Shown here: positions 1-8,088 of the stretch, one piece after another | Layout of the letters: every line of letters begins with the position of its first letter | Numbering within the stretch: the first letter of the stretch is position 1 | NCBI RefSeq assembly: GCF_016888165.1 | Contig: NZ_JACSWC010000422.1 | Coordinates: forward strand, 1-48,675 | DNA: 48,675 bases | DNA from: Halomicronema sp. CCY15110 | Lineage (GTDB): Bacteria > Cyanobacteriota > Cyanobacteriia > Phormidesmidales > Phormidesmidaceae | Direction of reading: 5' to 3' | Notes under the pieces: generated by a model | Database searches by the model: none | What the model saw: only the letters and a program-made list of their open reading frames with translations | What the model was told of the DNA's origin: nothing | Program-made: the position numbers and the translations under genes

Positions 1-171
1 AGGATTCTCCATCTCGATGACCCCATGTTTTCTGGCAGCATCCTACTACAACATGACTTGTGTGTACTTAGTAGCTCAAAAGCTGAGAAAGATAGGCAAC
101 TAGCCGTAGTTGGTCCCGTCACAATCAACTACGGCGCAGTCGCCTGCCCACACCGTCAATATTTAGTTGCT

Positions 172-687
172 CTATCGGATCGCGCCACCGGTTAATTCCA
201 CGCGAGTGACCTGTTGGTCAATCTCGTTGTAGAAACAATCGGCTGTATTGCCAGTGACAGTATTGCGCATGGAAAGAACCCGGACTCCATTTTCCGGATC
301 AACGGGTCCGATCGTAACCACTTCAATATCCGCAGCCCTGACCACCATTTCTTCCGCTGTACGTTGGATACAAGCAGCTTCCTGCGTGGGTGCAGAGGAG
401 GAATCGGCCAATTCCACGCGTATCACCTGCTCGTCAATCTCGTTATAGAAACAATCCGCTGTACTGCCAGTGACAATATTGCTCATGGACAGCACCCGAA
501 CTCCATTTTCTGGATCGACCGGTCCAGTCGCGACGACGGCAACATCATCGGCCCTGACCACCATGGCTTCTGCCGTACTTTGAATACAAGCATTTTCCGG
601 AGAGGATGACGACGAAGGGGGGCTTGTACAGGCTGTAGTTCCCACAACGAAAGCTAATAAACAGATACTTTTAGAAAATGAGCGCAT
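172..687 (-). CDS. Putative lipoprotein built of two tandem repeats
   Basis: I do not recognise the family. The 171-residue product starts with a basic stretch and a hydrophobic signal segment, followed by Cys20 in a lipobox-like context (TTAC, with an atypical Thr at -3). It is therefore probably an exported lipoprotein. After a Ser/Pro linker come two near-identical units of about 60 residues (about 33-93 and 105-165). Each begins ACIQ.TAE.MVVRA, contains GPVDPENGVRVLSM, and ends with TADCFYNEIDQQV. Each unit has two cysteines that could form a disulfide. The similarity is also visible in the DNA, so the duplication is fairly recent. The ATG at 687 is the only start that leaves a complete signal peptide. 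The function is unknown. Confidence 0.7.
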   Translation of the reverse strand: MRSFSKSICLLAFVVGTTACTSPPSSSSSPENACIQSTAEAMVVRADDVAVVATGPVDPENGVRVLSMSNIVTGSTADCFYNEIDEQVIRVELADSSSAPTQEAACIQRTAEEMVVRAADIEVVTIGPVDPENGVRVLSMRNTVTGNTADCFYNEIDQQVTRVELTGGAIR

Positions 688-789
688 TTTTCCTCTTATT
701 TTAGAAAATGAAAATCACTCGCATGGTTGTGTTGTAAACATCGGTTTAAACCACGTCTAAGTTGAAAACTGGCGTGATGCTTAGCCATC

Positions 790-927
790 AAAACCTCACC
801 TAACCACTCCTTGAGAAGGAGAGGAACCAGATTGTCATTAAGTCTCTCCTTGAGAAGGAGAGGTGCCGCAGGCGGTGAGGTCGGACAAATGTCAAAACTC
901 CACTTCTGAAGCTGGATGAGGTTTAGA
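790..927. repeat. Dispersed non-coding repeat, copy 1
   Basis: This block of about 138 bases recurs at 1351-1490 with few changes. Each copy holds two short palindromes of the form CTCTCCTT-GAG-AAGGAGAG, which would fold as hairpins. The central part is nearly identical in both copies, and both end in a GGATGAGGTTTAGA-like sequence. The shared tract TTGAAAACTGG lies about 20-30 bases upstream of each copy, so the unit may be slightly longer. There is no ORF inside. It looks like a MITE or REP-type element. Confidence 0.65.
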
Positions 928-1350
928 ACCAGAAAATCATCAGAGTCTTGACCTTATTAGATCACCCAAGTTTACATCCCACTGAGACATTTATTATGCA
1001 GGAAGTGTTCCGGATTAAAGAGATCGAAGTACTTAATTTATTGTAAATTTATTGCACTTGTATTTCGCCCTGTTATGTTGAACGCAGCCAGGAGAATCGT
1101 ATTCATATTCTCTCGGGGAATTCACAACAAGCAACTTGTCTCTTTGTACATATTATTCAAGCTTGAAACCTGAACCTGGCTTAGCTAGTCCGGTTTGGCG
1201 TGCTTTTTTGGCCCATTTGCCCTCACCCTTAATCCCTCTTCCAAGTTTGGATAAGGAGGATCGGCGGCGTTAAGTACCAGGTACCTTTTGTCCGTCCCTT
1301 GTCACTGCTAAACCCAGTCCAATTTGAAAACTGGGGTTTTGCGTGTTTGG
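928..1350. other. Non-coding stretch between repeat copies; possible small RNA
   Basis: No gene is visible. A weak promoter-like pair (TTGCAC at 1052, TATGTT at 1074, 16-base spacer) is followed by a GAGAAT/ATTCTC hairpin. Further on, AACC/GGTT pairing around 1170-1195 leads into a T-run at 1203-1209. Together these could bound a small plus-strand RNA of about 130 nt. This is inference only. Confidence 0.25.
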
Positions 1351-1490
1351 AAAAACCTCACCTAACCTCTCCTTGAGAAGGAGAGGAACCAGATTGTCAT
1401 TAAGTCTCTCCTTGAGAAGGAGAGGTGCCGCAGGCGGTGAGGTCCGAGCAGATGCGGCGACTCCACTTCTGCCTCTGGATGAGGTTTAGA
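1351..1490. repeat. Dispersed non-coding repeat, copy 2
   Basis: This is the second copy of the element at 790-927, in the same orientation, with both internal CTCTCCTT/AAGGAGAG hairpins kept. It ends about 40 bases from the 3' end of the PIN-PhoH gene. The copies differ mainly in the last 45 bases, which suggests the palindromic core is the conserved part. Confidence 0.65.
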
Positions 1491-1531
1491 TGCTGTCTAA
1501 AAGCAGAGAATGAACCGATGCACACGACTAA

Positions 1532-2860
1532 CTACAGCAAGGTGGCAGCCCGTTCGGCGAGCAGCGATCGCTCGCCTTTCATCAATGTCATGTGCCCCCC
1601 CAGCGGATCGGCTTTGAACCGCTCCACCACGTAGGAAATACCGTTGCTGGCCGCATCCAAATAGGGGCTGTCGATTTGGTCAACATCGCCCGTGAGCACG
1701 ATTTTGGTGCCCTCCCCAGCGCGGGTGAGAATCGTCTTGACCTCATGGGGCGTCAGGTTTTGGGCCTCATCAATAATCAAAAATTGCTTAGGAATGCTGC
1801 GCCCGCGAATGTAGGTCAGCGGTTCGATTTGCAGCAACCCTCGTTCCATCAATTCTTCGTGGCCGCGTCGCCAGTGGGAAGGCTTATTCGTGGCGTCAGC
1901 GGTGCCAAAAATCAGGTCAAAATTGTCGTAGAGCGGCTGCATCCAGGGGCTCAGCTTTTCGCCAATATCACCGGGTAAATACCCCAGATCGCGCCCCATG
2001 GGCACAATCGGTCGCGAGATCAACAGCCGCGTATAGTGCTTTTCGTTGAGGACTTGATGGAGCCCTGCGGCGATCGCCAGCAGGGTTTTACCCGTCCCGG
2101 CCTTGCCTTCTAATGTCACCAGCGGCACCGCGTCATTGAGCAGCAGTTCCAGGGCAAAGGCTTGCTCCCGGTTACGCGGGCGAATTTGCAAAACCCCCTC
2201 TTTGGGCAGGCGGGTCAGGGGGTTGAGTGACTGGCCCCGACTATCGGCAATCGCGATCGCGGTGTGATCCGGCTTCGTGAGATCCACCAGCGTCACCGCC
2301 TGATGGGGATATACAGCTTCGGGTAGATCCAGACGTTTGTTGGCAAAAAATTGGTCGATTTGATCTGGGGTCGCCGAGACCTCGCAGGCACCGCTATACA
2401 GCTCCTCGACATCGACTTTATCGGTCTCATAATCTTCGGCGGCCAACGCCAGGGCATCGGCTTTAATGCGCAAGTTGGTGTCTTTACTGACCAAAACTAC
2501 GGGACATTGGCACTGCTGTTTCAGTTCCAGCCCCACCGCCAAGATCGCGTTGTCGCCTTTGTCGCCTTCCAGCTCTACCGGCAATTTTTGCAGCGTCTCG
2601 CGGTGGCACAACATCACCTTGAGGGTGCCGCCCGCTGGGGTAATGGGAATGCCGTCCGTCAAATTGCCGGTTTGCCGCAATTCGTCCAAGAGGCGCGAGG
2701 TATGGCGGGCATTGCGACCCACCATGTCCGGCTGTTTTTTGAAGCGATCGAGTTCCTCAATCACAGTGATGGGCAACACCACATCATTATCTTGGAACCG
2801 CCGCATGGCCTCTGGATCATGCAGCAGCACATTGGTATCTAACAGAAAAACCTTTTTCAT
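1532..2860 (-). CDS. PIN-domain PhoH family ATPase/ribonuclease (PhoH2/YlaK type)
   Basis: This 442-residue protein fuses an N-terminal PIN nuclease domain to a C-terminal PhoH-type P-loop ATPase, as in the PhoH2/YlaK family. The PIN part shows the opening acidic motif LLDTNVLLHD (Asp8) and further acidic positions (EELDRF about 35-40, KGDNAIL about 101). The ATPase has Walker A GKAGTGKT at about 252-259 and Walker B LIIDEAQN at about 361-368, followed by the PhoH signature LTPHEVKTILTRAGEGTKIVLTGD region. PhoH2 proteins of this fusion type are known as RNA helicase/RNases. The gene starts 10 bases after the LOG-family gene on the same strand, so the two are probably cotranscribed. The length is normal and no defects are seen. 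Confidence 0.92.
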   Translation of the reverse strand: MKKVFLLDTNVLLHDPEAMRRFQDNDVVLPITVIEELDRFKKQPDMVGRNARHTSRLLDELRQTGNLTDGIPITPAGGTLKVMLCHRETLQKLPVELEGDKGDNAILAVGLELKQQCQCPVVLVSKDTNLRIKADALALAAEDYETDKVDVEELYSGACEVSATPDQIDQFFANKRLDLPEAVYPHQAVTLVDLTKPDHTAIAIADSRGQSLNPLTRLPKEGVLQIRPRNREQAFALELLLNDAVPLVTLEGKAGTGKTLLAIAAGLHQVLNEKHYTRLLISRPIVPMGRDLGYLPGDIGEKLSPWMQPLYDNFDLIFGTADATNKPSHWRRGHEELMERGLLQIEPLTYIRGRSIPKQFLIIDEAQNLTPHEVKTILTRAGEGTKIVLTGDVDQIDSPYLDAASNGISYVVERFKADPLGGHMTLMKGERSLLAERAATLL

Positions 2861-2870
2861 GGGTAATTAA

Positions 2871-3611
2871 TTACAGCTCCGAACGCTTTTGCCACTGGGC
2901 ATGGGAGGCTTTGAGGAGGGCGATCGCCGCCTCGCAGTCGGCCACACATTTTGGAATCGATAAATCTGCCGGATCCGCCAGCGCCGGAGCCGCCTGAACC
3001 ATATAACGATCGACCCAGCTCACTAAGTCAGCCCACATATCACCGACAAAGATCAGCGGCGTCTCGTGCAGCTTGCGCACTTGCAGAAGCTGCCAAATCA
3101 TTAGCGCTTCCAAACTCGTACCGATGCCACCAGGCACCACCACAAAGGCATCAGAAAGGAGGACGAAGTGGTGCAGCCGCGAAAAAAATGTCCGGTGACT
3201 ATACATTTCTTCGATAAACGGATTGCCCGCTTGCTCAAATTCCAGCGCCACTCGAATCCCAATCGAGCGGGTGAGATCTTCAGGATCCGCGATGACACTG
3301 CCTTCGTTCGCAGCTTGCATCAGGCCAGGGCCACCCCCGGTAATAATGTCGCAGCCCATCATCGTGAGTTCACTCGCGAGCTGACGAACACCCGCATATA
3401 ACTCATCTTCTGGTTGCATCCGGGCCGAGCCAAAAATACTAACCCGATAGCGATCGCGTTTCGCAGGCCGAATCCGAGTGAGATTATTCACCACTTCCCA
3501 CAACCCGAGCACTGATTCCTGAAGAATATCGAACGTCGCCTCATGATCTTGGATGGGCACCGTTTCCGAGACTGGACGGGGCAAGTTTTCGGGCGGGGGG
3601 GACTGACTCAC
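2871..3611 (-). CDS. LOG family protein (lysine decarboxylase-like, TIGR00730 type)
   Basis: The product has 246 residues and the Rossmann-like LOG fold. It carries the two diagnostic motifs: GGGPGLMQAANEGS at about 92-105 and PGGIGTSLE at about 160-168. Related enzymes hydrolyse cytokinin riboside 5'-monophosphate or AMP to the base and ribose 5-phosphate. Many were first mislabelled lysine decarboxylases. The substrate here cannot be read from sequence. The start is a GTG at 3609-3611 without an obvious Shine-Dalgarno. No good ATG lies between it and the conserved core, so the GTG is accepted. It is the first gene of a likely two-gene unit with the PIN-PhoH gene. Confidence 0.88.
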   Translation of the reverse strand: MSQSPPPENLPRPVSETVPIQDHEATFDILQESVLGLWEVVNNLTRIRPAKRDRYRVSIFGSARMQPEDELYAGVRQLASELTMMGCDIITGGGPGLMQAANEGSVIADPEDLTRSIGIRVALEFEQAGNPFIEEMYSHRTFFSRLHHFVLLSDAFVVVPGGIGTSLEALMIWQLLQVRKLHETPLIFVGDMWADLVSWVDRYMVQAAPALADPADLSIPKCVADCEAAIALLKASHAQWQKRSEL

Positions 3612-3956
3612 AAACTTTGACGCTATTTAGGACACATTATGGAGGCTGACCTTCGCTTAGGGCGGGCAGCGCCACGATTTGTAACCGACGATGCTGGCGG
3701 CCTCTAAGGGCTGAGGGACGTCGCTGATCCGTCCGGAACTTGCTAAGTTAATCACCAGAGTGGCAAGTCCTTTGCCCACTTTGGTGTGCCCCCAGGTGCG
3801 CGTGCGATCGCGACGACTGCGGCCCACCGTTGAGCCTTAAAATTGGTTGATTGCTGGGGATTGCGGTCATGAGGCTAATCGGCGATCGCAGGGCGTTCGC
3901 CCCCCGGCCAGAGCCCCTTTCTCTTGGCAGCCTGTTTGTATCGATGGACGTTTGCT
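3612..3956. other. Intergenic region between divergent genes
   Basis: No gene was found. The stretch separates the minus-strand LOG gene from the plus-strand cysteine hydrolase and should hold both promoters, but no convincing -35/-10 pair stands out. Two HIP1-like GCGATCGC-related sites are present. Confidence 0.4.
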
Positions 3957-4988
3957 ATGCCCTCTTTTACCGCTTTCCCTGTTCCTGATTTTGTCCAGGC
4001 TGACCACGTCGCGCAGGTATATCGCGTACCTTATCAAACACGGGCGATCGCGGCCCGCACCTGGGCGCAGCAGTATGCCATCACCCCAGCCAGTCAGGAT
4101 GCCCTCCGGCTGTGCCTCTTGCTGATTGATGTGCAAAATACGTTTTGCCTGCCTGAATTTGAACTGTACGTCGGTGGCCGCTCCGGCCAGGGAGCCTTGG
4201 ATGACAACCGACGGCTTAGCCAATTTATTTACCAAAACTTAGGCGTCATCACGGCGATCGCCCCCACCCTCGACACCCACACCGCCGCCCAAATCTTCCA
4301 CCCCTTGTTCTGGATTGACAGCCAGGGGCAGCCCCCAGCCCCCATGACCATGATCAGCTATGACGAGGTGGGGGCGGGCAAATGGCAGGTGAACCCGGAG
4401 ATGGCACCCTACATGGCCGTGGAAGACTTGCAAGAGTTTGCGCTGCACTACACCCGTCGCCTTACCCATGACAGCAAATATCCCCTCACCATTTGGCCCT
4501 ACCATTCCATGCTGGGCGGCATTGGTCACGCCCTGGTTTCCGTGATTGAGGAAGCCTGTTTCTTCCACTCGGTAGCGCGCCACAGTCCCACCCTGTATGA
4601 AATCAAAGGCGACAACCCCCTCACGGAAAACTATTCCGTACTGAGTCCAGAAGTGCTGGAAGACGGCCAAGGAACCGCGATCGCTGCCAAAAATCAGCGG
4701 TTTACTGACCAGCTGCTGAACTTTGATGCGATCGTGGTGGCCGGTCAGGCCAAGAGCCACTGCGTCGCCTGGTCGGTCGAGGATCTGCTCACCGCAATTA
4801 ATGCCCGTGATCCGCAACTGGCGCAGAAAGTGTATCTGCTCGAAGACTGCACCTCTCCGGTGGTGGTGCCCGACGTGGTGGACTTTACCAATGCGGCTAA
4901 CGAAGCTTTTGAGCGGTTCGCCGCTGCCGGGATGCACCGCGTCACCACCGAGATGCCGCTGGCGGACTGGCCGGGACTCGCCCTGTAG
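3957..4988 (+). CDS. Isochorismatase-superfamily cysteine hydrolase (nicotinamidase-like)
   Basis: The 343-residue product belongs to the isochorismatase/nicotinamidase fold. The catalytic Asp is in LLIDVQNTFCLPEFE (about residue 58). A DTHTAAQIFHPLFW segment matches the metal/active-site DxHxxxxxxH area of nicotinamidases. The nucleophilic Cys is in AGQAKSHCVAW (about residue 269). A WPYHSMLGG stretch corresponds to the WPxH region of nicotinamidase. It is longer than a typical nicotinamidase (about 200 aa), mainly through its N-terminal leader and inserts, so the substrate may be different. The frame is open back to a TTG at 3924, but the ATG at 3957 is the better start. It stands alone between divergent and convergent neighbours. 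Confidence 0.82.
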   Translation: MPSFTAFPVPDFVQADHVAQVYRVPYQTRAIAARTWAQQYAITPASQDALRLCLLLIDVQNTFCLPEFELYVGGRSGQGALDDNRRLSQFIYQNLGVITAIAPTLDTHTAAQIFHPLFWIDSQGQPPAPMTMISYDEVGAGKWQVNPEMAPYMAVEDLQEFALHYTRRLTHDSKYPLTIWPYHSMLGGIGHALVSVIEEACFFHSVARHSPTLYEIKGDNPLTENYSVLSPEVLEDGQGTAIAAKNQRFTDQLLNFDAIVVAGQAKSHCVAWSVEDLLTAINARDPQLAQKVYLLEDCTSPVVVPDVVDFTNAANEAFERFAAAGMHRVTTEMPLADWPGLAL

Positions 4989-5006
4989 CCGTTCCCATGA
5001 GCCGCT

Positions 5007-5702
5007 TTAGGAAGAGCGCTCGGCAGCCCGCAGGCGATTTTGCTCCAACGTCAGCTGCACATCCACCAGTTCAGATAGTTGTTCGGTCAGGCGATCGCTC
5101 TTTTTTTGCGCCGCGACTTTGCGATGCAGGGCGGCGCGGGCTAGGTCTTCGCGATCGCGCTGCAAGGCGGCGGTCGCCACTCGTTGCCAGGTATCCACGT
5201 CCTGACGGGCTTTGTCATACTCCTGCTTGAGGGTTCGGTGGGCGGCGGCGATGTTGCCCAGGGCGTCGTGAAATAAGGAAATCGCTTCTTCCGGGGCGCG
5301 ATCGCTGACCGTTCCTTCGATCAAACGGCGCAAGTCCGGCAGGTTGTAGCGATCGATTTGCAACCCAAAGCCGGCGAGTTGCTCACAGTCGTTGCGGCCC
5401 GTTTTACACCAGTTAGCAAAATGTTCGCAGTTGTTAGTCAGCAGATCATAGCGCTGTTCGCCCAGCCGACTGTTCGCCCGCTGCACCACAATATGAGGCA
5501 AAAAGGCGAGCGATCGTGGCTTCACAAAGATCCTGCTCCCCCGCGCAAATAAATCTCGGGGGGTGCTGATAATTGTGGGCACCTCGCCCCCCTTGTAGTA
5601 GTGAATGATGGCGTCTGAGCCACAGTCAATGCCGTGGTGCTCATACACGCCCAGCACTCCAGCGACTTCGCGCATGGCATAGACCTGATCACCTAGCGCC
5701 AT
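5007..5702 (-). CDS. LRAT/NlpC-P60-like domain protein with C-terminal coiled coil
   Basis: The N-terminal 115 residues match the lecithin:retinol acyltransferase (LRAT) fold, a circularly permuted papain-like domain. The candidate catalytic residues are His22/His23 in YEHHGID and Cys92 in LLTNNCEHFANWC. A GDQVYAMR start is typical of the family. LRAT-like proteins act as acyltransferases or thiol hydrolases on lipids. From about residue 120 the protein becomes a long charged helix (KQEYDKARQDVDTWQR, EQLSELVDVQL), probably a coiled coil. The gene lies 30 bases downstream of an FHA gene and is likely cotranscribed with it. The substrate is unknown. Calling an LRAT fold is fairly safe; any activity is inference. 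Confidence 0.78.
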   Translation of the reverse strand: MALGDQVYAMREVAGVLGVYEHHGIDCGSDAIIHYYKGGEVPTIISTPRDLFARGSRIFVKPRSLAFLPHIVVQRANSRLGEQRYDLLTNNCEHFANWCKTGRNDCEQLAGFGLQIDRYNLPDLRRLIEGTVSDRAPEEAISLFHDALGNIAAAHRTLKQEYDKARQDVDTWQRVATAALQRDREDLARAALHRKVAAQKKSDRLTEQLSELVDVQLTLEQNRLRAAERSS

Positions 5703-5732
5703 GATTCGCCCTCCAGATCACAATCTTGAGTG

Positions 5733-6209
5733 TCAAGACTGCACGGATGGCGGGCTCTCGGAGGTCGTTCGGTGCTCCGGATCAATGCGGGTCGGATGCA
5801 CATCGGCAGCCTCCGGCTCGGCGGCGTCAAACTCGACTTTGGTGCGACTCTCGACGTTCGTCTGCAGCTTGCGTAAGGCACTCATCGAGTCGGGAGCCTC
5901 TTGGCTGATGTTGATCTGAATGTTGGGGCCAGAGCGCGCCAACCGAATCACCATGCCGTCTTCTGCGGCCGCCTGGGCCACTCGCTTGCCATCCAGGTAA
6001 GTACCGTTCGTACCCAGATTCACAATTTCCCAACCCGCATCAGTCTGTCGTAATTCAACATGATGGCGAGAGACCACGGCACTGTAGAGCACCACTTGAT
6101 TTTCAGTAGAGCGACCAATTCGAATGACGGAGTCTTCTTCGAATGTCCAATGTTGGACGGGCTTCTTATTCAGAGGATGTAGTAGCGAAAGAGTAATCAC
6201 ATCTCTCAA
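5733..6209 (-). CDS. FHA domain protein
   Basis: The 158-residue product is mostly one forkhead-associated (FHA) domain, a phosphothreonine-binding module. The diagnostic residues are IRIGRSTENQVVL (GR), SRHHVELR (SxxH) and NLGTNGTYLDGKRV (N-G). The last 50 residues are a charged, probably disordered tail ending in a Ser/Pro-rich segment. It sits between the zinc-ribbon FHA gene upstream and the LRAT gene downstream, all on the minus strand with short gaps, so an operon is likely. FHA proteins usually act as adaptors for Ser/Thr kinases. No kinase is in the window. Confidence 0.88.
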   Translation of the reverse strand: MRDVITLSLLHPLNKKPVQHWTFEEDSVIRIGRSTENQVVLYSAVVSRHHVELRQTDAGWEIVNLGTNGTYLDGKRVAQAAAEDGMVIRLARSGPNIQINISQEAPDSMSALRKLQTNVESRTKVEFDAAEPEAADVHPTRIDPEHRTTSESPPSVQS

Positions 6210-6267
6210 CCTATAGGCGATAGCAAACTGCTGGCATTAGCTGGGAATTAGCTTAAGGGTAAACCAC

Positions 6268-7110
6268 TTAGCCAGACTGGAAAATAAAAGTAACTTTATC
6301 TCCTTTACCCAGGGCGATGCGATCGCCCGCACGGAGCCGGTGGCGATTACCCGGCGGCAACGGCATATTGTTGACATAGGTGCCGTTCGAGCTACCTACA
6401 TCTTCAATGTAGTAAATGTCGCCCTCAACCCGAATGTTGGCATGTACCCGCGAAACAATTTCTGAATCAGGAAACCCTGACACATCAATGGTGGGGGGAA
6501 TGCGATCGTTCGGTTTCCCCAGGTGAATGATCGTTAACTGATGAGGCAGTTCTAGAGGCGTGTTGGTCTGAACGTGTAATAGCTTCGCCTGATTAACTTG
6601 CAGTTGCGTTGACCCCAGATTCGCCGCACCTGCCCCTGGCCTCGCTGGCAAGGGCGGTGGCGGGGTCGCGGCCGCCGTCAGCTCACTGGCATTACTTTCT
6701 AGCGGAGCCACAATGTTGGGCGGCGACGTGGGTAGGGGCGGCGGCGGCCCTGGGGCGGTGGTAGCATCGGGCGCGTTGACTGCCGGATTAGTGGTGATCA
6801 AGGGCTCGGGCGGCAACAATTCCGGAATCTCGACGTCGTCGTCAATGCCGGGAACGGTGGCCTCATAGTCGGGCTCGCTGGGGCTCTCGGGGCTAGTCGC
6901 TATCGCTACGGGTGCGGGGCTCGCCGATTCGCTGGCAGGGGCACTCACTGCCCTTAAGTCAAACCCACATTGCCCACAAAAGCTGGCATCCGATTGCACT
7001 GTCGCTTGGCAACTGGGACAAGTCGCCAACACTGGCAAGGGAGTGTAGCAAGCCTCGCACTGGACTGCACCATCAGGATTTTGATGATTACAGTTAGGGC
7101 AAACGATCAT
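6268..7110 (-). CDS. Double zinc ribbon and FHA domain protein
   Basis: The 280-residue product starts with two zinc-ribbon units. The first is CPNCNHQNPDGAVQCEACYTPL and the second is CPSCQ...FCGQCGF, all within the first 53 residues. A long Pro/Ala-rich linker (about 55-170) follows. A C-terminal FHA domain comes last, with IIHLGKPNDRIPPTIDV, SRVHANIR and DVGSSNGTYVNN. The linker is probably disordered. This architecture is common in cyanobacteria and suggests a phosphopeptide-binding scaffold. It is followed 58 bases later by the single-domain FHA gene. The start ATG at 7110 begins the zinc ribbon directly, so no upstream extension is needed. Confidence 0.88.
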   Translation of the reverse strand: MIVCPNCNHQNPDGAVQCEACYTPLPVLATCPSCQATVQSDASFCGQCGFDLRAVSAPASESASPAPVAIATSPESPSEPDYEATVPGIDDDVEIPELLPPEPLITTNPAVNAPDATTAPGPPPPLPTSPPNIVAPLESNASELTAAATPPPPLPARPGAGAANLGSTQLQVNQAKLLHVQTNTPLELPHQLTIIHLGKPNDRIPPTIDVSGFPDSEIVSRVHANIRVEGDIYYIEDVGSSNGTYVNNMPLPPGNRHRLRAGDRIALGKGDKVTFIFQSG

Positions 7111-7286
7111 GACAGTACCTTGTGTCTGGTGATCATCGTCAAAGAGCGTACCCGCAGCACGTACCGAAACTGGGCGGCAGTGTGGCAGCGACGCCTCATC
7201 TTGTGCACATAAATGATAGGCGAAAACGACAGTTCTGCTACAAGGAGACGGCGCGATCGCGCCAAAAAAACTTTCCGTCAGCCGAG

Positions 7287-7868
7287 CTACGACTTCATTT
7301 GTCGCTTCAGATCTTCGAGTTCGGCTTCCGTTTCCCAGCGCTGAAAAGTCTCTTCGAGCGGATCCAGCGGTTGATTGAAATTATGGGGTATGTTTTGTTG
7401 CCACCCCGCCGTTTGCTCATTGGGACTGGTGGCAGTGGTGGCCGCGCGATTGGCCTCAGCTGCGGCAATTTTGACCTTCAACTCGCGGCGGCGATCGTGA
7501 ATCTGCCGCTGTAACTGGCGGGTCTTTTCCATCTGCTCTTTGACGCCCTGCATTTGCCCCCACAGGTGATTGCCCTCGCGTAGTAGGGCGGCTTCTCGAG
7601 CTTGGGCGGGCTGGGCCAGGTCTTCGCGGTTGGCGGCTTGGGCTTTCTTGATGCGCTCATGCCAGCGCTGAATTTCTTGAGCAGTGGCTAAGATGCTGTC
7701 TTCTAATTGCTGCTGTCGCCGCTTGAGCGTACCGAGCAAGTTAATGGCATCTTCTTCCTGCCCCCGGAGTTGCTCTTCCAGAGCCATCAATTCCAGGTGC
7801 GGATTGGCCTTCAAAAATTCATCTAAGCGATTTTCTAAAAATCGGCTTAAATCTTCAAACAGTCCCAT
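7287..7868 (-). CDS. Cyanobacterial coiled-coil protein (resembles TIGR04376 family)
   Basis: The 193-residue product is mostly helical and rich in Glu, Gln and Arg. Its opening, MGLFEDLSRFLENRLDEFL followed by a PHLELMALEEQLRGQEED segment, matches what I recall of the cyanobacterial TIGR04376 family, whose function is unknown. The middle (about 35-135) has heptad-like spacing consistent with a coiled coil. The last third is less ordered and ends EEAELEDLKRQMKS-like. There is no signal peptide or membrane segment. It sits upstream of the FHA cluster, 176 bases away, and may be separately transcribed. The family name is from memory and should be confirmed by search. Confidence 0.72.
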   Translation of the reverse strand: MGLFEDLSRFLENRLDEFLKANPHLELMALEEQLRGQEEDAINLLGTLKRRQQQLEDSILATAQEIQRWHERIKKAQAANREDLAQPAQAREAALLREGNHLWGQMQGVKEQMEKTRQLQRQIHDRRRELKVKIAAAEANRAATTATSPNEQTAGWQQNIPHNFNQPLDPLEETFQRWETEAELEDLKRQMKS

Positions 7869-7999
7869 GTCGCCGACTCCTTGGGTGAACTGTTTTCACT
7901 GTAAGCGATGATTTGCAACCATTCTGCGCGATCGCCCCCCAAAGTGATGTTGCCCTAAGTGCTTGCTCCCCTTGGCCACGGAGGCATGACTCAACTGAT

Positions 8000-8023
8000 C
8001 AATGATTGCCCTGGCAATCATTG
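8000..8023. other. Perfect 11-bp inverted repeat
   Basis: CAATGATTGCC and GGCAATCATTG are separated by only 2 bases. The site lies between two minus-strand genes and has no T-run on either side, so it looks more like an operator or a processing hairpin than an intrinsic terminator. Confidence 0.5.
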
Positions 8024-8088
8024 CCCTCAATCAGTGAAGATTGCTTAGGATCTGCATCGATGGTCAAATCCGCTGATGGCTGTTGATT

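Noticed and set aside
3924-3956. Upstream TTG start for the cysteine hydrolase.
   Set aside because: The extra 11 residues have no family support and ATG 3957 is better placed.
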